This document shows, in pieces, positions 60,652 to 64,000 of a DNA stretch of 64,000 nucleotides. The translations under genes were made by a program, and so were the position numbers. The notes under the pieces are model-generated. The model searched no databases. It was not told the origin of the DNA and worked only from the letters and a program-made list of their open reading frames with translations. Origin of the DNA: Bifidobacterium phasiani (GTDB taxonomy: Bacteria; Actinomycetota; Actinomycetes; Actinomycetales; Bifidobacteriaceae); NCBI RefSeq assembly GCF_019331775.1, contig NZ_JAHBBD010000005.1, forward strand, positions 1 through 64,000, given 5' to 3'. The stretch's first letter is position 1. Every line of letters begins with the position of its first letter.

Positions 60652-62781
60652 TCACTCGCCGCGCTGGGCCTTGATGATCTCGTCGGAGATCGCCTTCGGG
60701 ACCTCGGCGTAGGAGTCCATCTGCATGGTGAACATCGCGCGGCCCTGGGTCTTCGAGCGCAGGTCGCCGATGTAGCCGAACATCTCGCTCAGCGGGACCT
60801 TGGCGTCGATGACCTTGACGCCGGTGGCGTCGGTCATCGACTGGATGGCGCCACGACGGGCGTTCAGATCGCCCATGACGTCGCCCATGTACTCCTCCGG
60901 CGTGCGGACCTCGACGGCCATGATCGGCTCGAGGATGACCGGGTTGGCCTTCGGGGCGGCCTCCTTGAAGCACATGGAGCCCGCGATCTTGAAGGCCATC
61001 TCCGAGGAGTCGACGTCGTGGGTCTGGCCGTCGGTGACGGTCGCCTTGACGCCCACGACCGGGAAGCCGGCGAGCACGCCGGACTCCATGGCCTCCTGCA
61101 CGCCCGCATCGATCGAAGGAATGAATTCCTTGGTGATGTGGCCGCCGGTGACCTCGTTGTGGAACTCGTAGGTCTCGCCGTTCGTGGTGTCGAGCGGCTC
61201 GAAGTTCATCAGCACCTTCGCGAACTGGCCGGAACCGCCGGTCTGCTTCTTGTGCGTGTACTCCTGGTTCATCACCGGCTTGCGGATGGTCTCGCGGTAC
61301 GCGACCTGCGGCTTGCCGACGTTGCACTCGACCTTGAACTCGCGACGCAGACGGTCGACGATGATGTCGAGCTGCAGCTCGCCCATGCCGGAGATCAGCG
61401 TCTGGCCGGACTCCTCGTCGGTCTTGACCTGGAAGGTCGGATCCTCGTCGGAGAGCTTGGCCAGCGCGATGCCCATCTTCTCCTGGTCGCCCTTGGTCTT
61501 CGGCTCCACGGCCACCTCGATGACCGGGTCCGGGAAGGTCATGGACTCCAGCGAGATCGGGGCCTTCTCGTCGCACAGCGTGTCGCCGGTGGAGACGTTC
61601 TTCAGGCCCACGAAGGTGTAGATGTTGCCGGCCGAAGCGCCGTCGACCGGGTTCTCCTTGTCGGCGTGCATCTGGAAGATCTTGCCGACGCGCTCCTTCT
61701 TGCCCTTGGTGGAGTCGAGCACGTTGTCGCCGGGCTTGACGGCGCCGGAGTACACGCGCACGAACACGAGCTTGCCGTAGAACGGGTGGGTCGAGATCTT
61801 GAACACGAGGGCCGAGAACGGATCGTCGACGACCGGCTTGCGGTCGATCTCGATGGACTCGTCCTTCGGGTCGAAGCCGACGATGGAGGGCACGTCCTCC
61901 GGGCTCGGCAGGAAGTCGACCACGGCGTCCAGCATCGGCTGCACGCCCTTGTCCTTGAACGCGGAGCCGCACAGCACCGGGTACGCCTCGCGGGCGATGG
62001 TCAGCTTGCGGATGCCGGCGCGGATCTCGTCCTCGCTCAGCTCGCCGGACTCGAGGTACTTCTCGAGCAGCTCCTCGTCGGACTCGGCGACCATGTCGAG
62101 CAGCTCGGAACGATACTGCTCGGCCTTGTCCTGCAGGTCGGCCGGGATGTCGACGGTGTCGTAGTGGGCGCCCATGTCGTCCTTGACGTCGTTCCAGACG
62201 TAGGCCTTCATGCGGATCAGGTCGACGACGCCGACGAAGTCGTTCTCGGCGCCGATCGGCAGCTCGACGACCAGCGGGGTCGCGCCCAGCTTGTCCTTGA
62301 TGGTCTGGACCGAGTAGTAGAAGTCGGCGCCGAGCTTGTCCATCTTGTTGATGAAGCAGATGCGCGGGACGCCGTACTTGTCGGCCTGACGCCACACGGT
62401 CTCGGACTGGGGCTCCACGCCCTCCTTGCCGTCGAAGACGGCGACCGCACCGTCGAGCACGCGCAGCGAGCGCTCGACCTCGGCGGTGAAGTCCACGTGG
62501 CCCGGGGTATCGATGATGTTGATCTGATACTTGTCGCCGGTGTCGTGGGTCTGACGGTTCCAGAAGCAGGTGGTCGCGGCGGACTGGATCGTGATGCCGC
62601 GCTCCTGCTCCTGAGCCATGAAGTCCATCGTCGAGGCGCCGTCGTGGGTCTCGCCGATCTTGTAGTTCTTGCCGGTGTAGTACAGGATACGCTCGGTGGT
62701 GGTGGTCTTACCGGCATCGATGTGGGCCATGATGCCGATGTTGCGGACCTTGTTCAGGTCAGTGAGCACGTCTTGTGCCAT
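60652..62781 (-). CDS. fusA: Elongation factor G
   Basis: 709 residues. Ribosomal translocase. GTPase motifs [38 protein letters not shown] and NKMDKLGAD, then domains II-V including [18 protein letters not shown] and the C-terminal [16 protein letters not shown]. It follows rpsG by 32 bases in the conserved str operon order. Confidence 0.99.
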   Translation of the reverse strand: MAQDVLTDLNKVRNIGIMAHIDAGKTTTTERILYYTGKNYKIGETHDGASTMDFMAQEQERGITIQSAATTCFWNRQTHDTGDKYQINIIDTPGHVDFTAEVERSLRVLDGAVAVFDGKEGVEPQSETVWRQADKYGVPRICFINKMDKLGADFYYSVQTIKDKLGATPLVVELPIGAENDFVGVVDLIRMKAYVWNDVKDDMGAHYDTVDIPADLQDKAEQYRSELLDMVAESDEELLEKYLESGELSEDEIRAGIRKLTIAREAYPVLCGSAFKDKGVQPMLDAVVDFLPSPEDVPSIVGFDPKDESIEIDRKPVVDDPFSALVFKISTHPFYGKLVFVRVYSGAVKPGDNVLDSTKGKKERVGKIFQMHADKENPVDGASAGNIYTFVGLKNVSTGDTLCDEKAPISLESMTFPDPVIEVAVEPKTKGDQEKMGIALAKLSDEDPTFQVKTDEESGQTLISGMGELQLDIIVDRLRREFKVECNVGKPQVAYRETIRKPVMNQEYTHKKQTGGSGQFAKVLMNFEPLDTTNGETYEFHNEVTGGHITKEFIPSIDAGVQEAMESGVLAGFPVVGVKATVTDGQTHDVDSSEMAFKIAGSMCFKEAAPKANPVILEPIMAVEVRTPEEYMGDVMGDLNARRGAIQSMTDATGVKVIDAKVPLSEMFGYIGDLRSKTQGRAMFTMQMDSYAEVPKAISDEIIKAQRGE

Positions 62782-62813
62782 GAGTGTTTTCCTTAGCTCT
62801 CGTAGTCGAGTGA

Positions 62814-63284
62814 TTACCAGCGGTAATGAGCGAAGGCCTTGTTCGCCTCCGCCATCTTATGAGTATCCTCGCGGCGCTTGACAGAGGCGCCCAGGCCGTT
62901 GGAGGCGTCGAGGATCTCGTTGGCAAGACGCTCGGCCATCGTCTTCTCGCGGCGGGCGCGCGAGAAGTCGGTCAGCCAGCGCAGCGACAGCGTGTTCGCG
63001 CGGGCCGGCTTGACCTCGACCGGGACCTGGTAGGTCGCGCCGCCGACTCGGCGGGAGCGGACCTCGAGGCTCGGGCGGATGTTGTCCAGGGCGCGCTTGA
63101 GAACGGCGACCGGCTCCTGGTCGGTCTTCTCCTTGACCATGTCGAGCGCGGAGTAGACGATGTCCTCGGCGATCGACTTCTTGCCGTCGAGGAGGATCTT
63201 GTTGATGAGCTGGGCCACGACGGTCGAGCCGTAGATCGGATCGGGCAGCAGCTGGTGCTTCTTGGAGGGTCCTTTACGTGACAT
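62814..63284 (-). CDS. rpsG: 30S ribosomal protein S7
   Basis: 156 residues. It binds the 3' major domain of 16S rRNA and contacts the E-site tRNA. Family sequence [55 protein letters not shown] and the terminal AHYRW are clear. It is separated from rpsL by only five bases. Confidence 0.98.
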   Translation of the reverse strand: MSRKGPSKKHQLLPDPIYGSTVVAQLINKILLDGKKSIAEDIVYSALDMVKEKTDQEPVAVLKRALDNIRPSLEVRSRRVGGATYQVPVEVKPARANTLSLRWLTDFSRARREKTMAERLANEILDASNGLGASVKRREDTHKMAEANKAFAHYRW

Positions 63285-63289
63285 GTCTC

Positions 63290-63661
63290 TTACTTCGCCT
63301 TCTTTGCTCCATACAGGGAACGACCCTGCTTGCGGTCCTTGACGCCCTGGGTATCGAGTGCGCCGCGCACGATGTGGTAGCGCACGCCCGGCAGATCCTT
63401 GACACGGCCGCCGCGCACGAGCACGATGGAGTGCTCCTGCAGGTTGTGGCCCTCGCCCGGGATGTAGGCGGTGACCTCGATGCCCGAGCTCAGGCGCACA
63501 CGGGCGACCTTACGCAGAGCCGAGTTCGGCTTCTTCGGGGTGGTGGTATACACACGGGTGCACACGCCGCGGCGCAGCGGGCTGCCCTTCAGGGCCAAAG
63601 TCTTCGACTTCTTCGGCTTGGCCTGACGTCCCTTACGGACGAGCTGTTCAATCGTAGGCAA
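63290..63661 (-). CDS. rpsL: 30S ribosomal protein S12 (TTG start)
   Basis: 123 residues in the decoding centre. [37 protein letters not shown] (streptomycin/decoding Lys in PKKPNS) and [13 protein letters not shown] are complete. The start is TTG at 63661, read as Met in PTIEQLV, preceded by GGAGAAT at good spacing; there is no in-frame ATG nearby. Longer in-frame readings to the window edge are a shadow of the leader. It is the first gene of the str operon. Confidence 0.97.
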   Translation of the reverse strand: MPTIEQLVRKGRQAKPKKSKTLALKGSPLRRGVCTRVYTTTPKKPNSALRKVARVRLSSGIEVTAYIPGEGHNLQEHSIVLVRGGRVKDLPGVRYHIVRGALDTQGVKDRKQGRSLYGAKKAK

Positions 63662-64000
63662 CTGAATTCTCCGATTCGTTGGTTGTTCTTCCTGTGGGGT
63701 CGCCGCACTGCGCCCACACTTTTCCCCGAATCGGAAAAGATACAGCCCAGTCCACCGGCCCGATGGCCCTCCGCCCTCCTGCCGCCGCATTACTGCGCGC
63801 AATCTCACGGGCTCGGGGATATCCCACTGCGCACGCCTGTCACATAAGGCATGCCAATGGCACACACGAATATTCAGCATACCATACGCCTGGACAAGTC
63901 GGCCCGCGGCGCGCCTCGGTCCAGTCGCATCGCATGGCGCGGCGCGTCGGACGCTCGTCGCAGGAACCGCACGGCGCCGGGACGCCGGAACGTCCATCAC
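63662..64000 (-). promoter_or_regulatory. Leader and promoter region of the str operon
   Basis: No gene is supported. A hairpin CTTTTCC/GGAAAAG (63719-63725 and 63733-63739), with CCG/CGG inside, lies in the leader about 60 bases before the rpsL start. On the minus strand TTGTCC followed 17 bases later by AATATT (about 63860-63898) is a possible promoter in an AT-rich patch. The part from 63900 to the edge is GC-rich with nothing recognised. Confidence 0.45.

Overview
This window is a stretch of chromosome from a high-GC Gram-positive actinobacterium, almost certainly a Bifidobacterium. The protein sequences fit bifidobacterial families throughout. There is a Pup ligase/Dop/ARC ATPase cluster with no 20S proteasome genes, groEL stands alone without groES and has CIRCE operators, and several proteins carry long Asp/Ala/Ser/Glu-rich tails. 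I saw no rRNA, tRNA, CRISPR array, insertion sequence or prophage. Nearly all of the window is densely packed core genome; the accessory-looking parts are about 10.5-12.5 kb, 21.6-29 kb and the 1 kb gap at 58.2-59.2 kb.

Layout. 0-10.5 kb: a DUF349 coiled-coil protein, ClpC, a tandem universal stress protein, a cold-shock/DUF3027 pair and an OmpR-type two-component system. 10.5-16.4 kb: a TPM-domain membrane protein divergent from an orphan WXG100 (ESAT-6-like) protein, GroEL under two tandem CIRCE operators, a cold-shock protein, a LytR_C/VirR-like membrane protein and uracil-DNA glycosylase. 16.4-21.7 kb: a translationally coupled MoxR - DUF58 - membrane protein - VWA - VWA - membrane protein operon. 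21.9-23.9 kb: a coupled pair made of a small W-x-G protein and a 539-residue alpha/beta hydrolase with a Y-x-x-x-E helix, which looks like a type VII secretion substrate and its partner. 24-29 kb: a response regulator, ABC ATPase, two permeases and a short histidine kinase, arranged like a peptide-antibiotic sensing/immunity locus; one permease is broken by a frameshift.

29-45.5 kb: purB, a large UPF0104/LPG-synthase-like membrane protein, the HU gene, the pupylation cluster (arc, dop, a degenerate inositol-monophosphatase-like gene, pup, pafA), a DedA protein, serB, fmt, a HAD hydrolase and priA. 45.5-58.2 kb: a cyclopropane-fatty-acid synthase relative, metK, rpoZ, ilvD, and the minus-strand run efp-nusB-carA-carB-pyrF-gmk. 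58.2-64 kb: a repeat- and palindrome-rich non-coding kilobase, then the str operon rpsL-rpsG-fusA-tuf.

Most notable points: (i) the candidate type VII lipase pair at 21911-23886; (ii) a PyrF whose catalytic Lys and Asp are replaced; (iii) Pup ending directly in Glu, an ARC without the proteasome-docking tail, and an IMPase-like pseudoenzyme lying between dop and pup; (iv) a one-base frameshift in an ABC permease; (v) a 28-bp imperfect duplication inside a response-regulator linker; (vi) a 30-bp perfect palindrome, a 24-bp perfect palindrome and a degenerate tandem repeat between tuf and efp.
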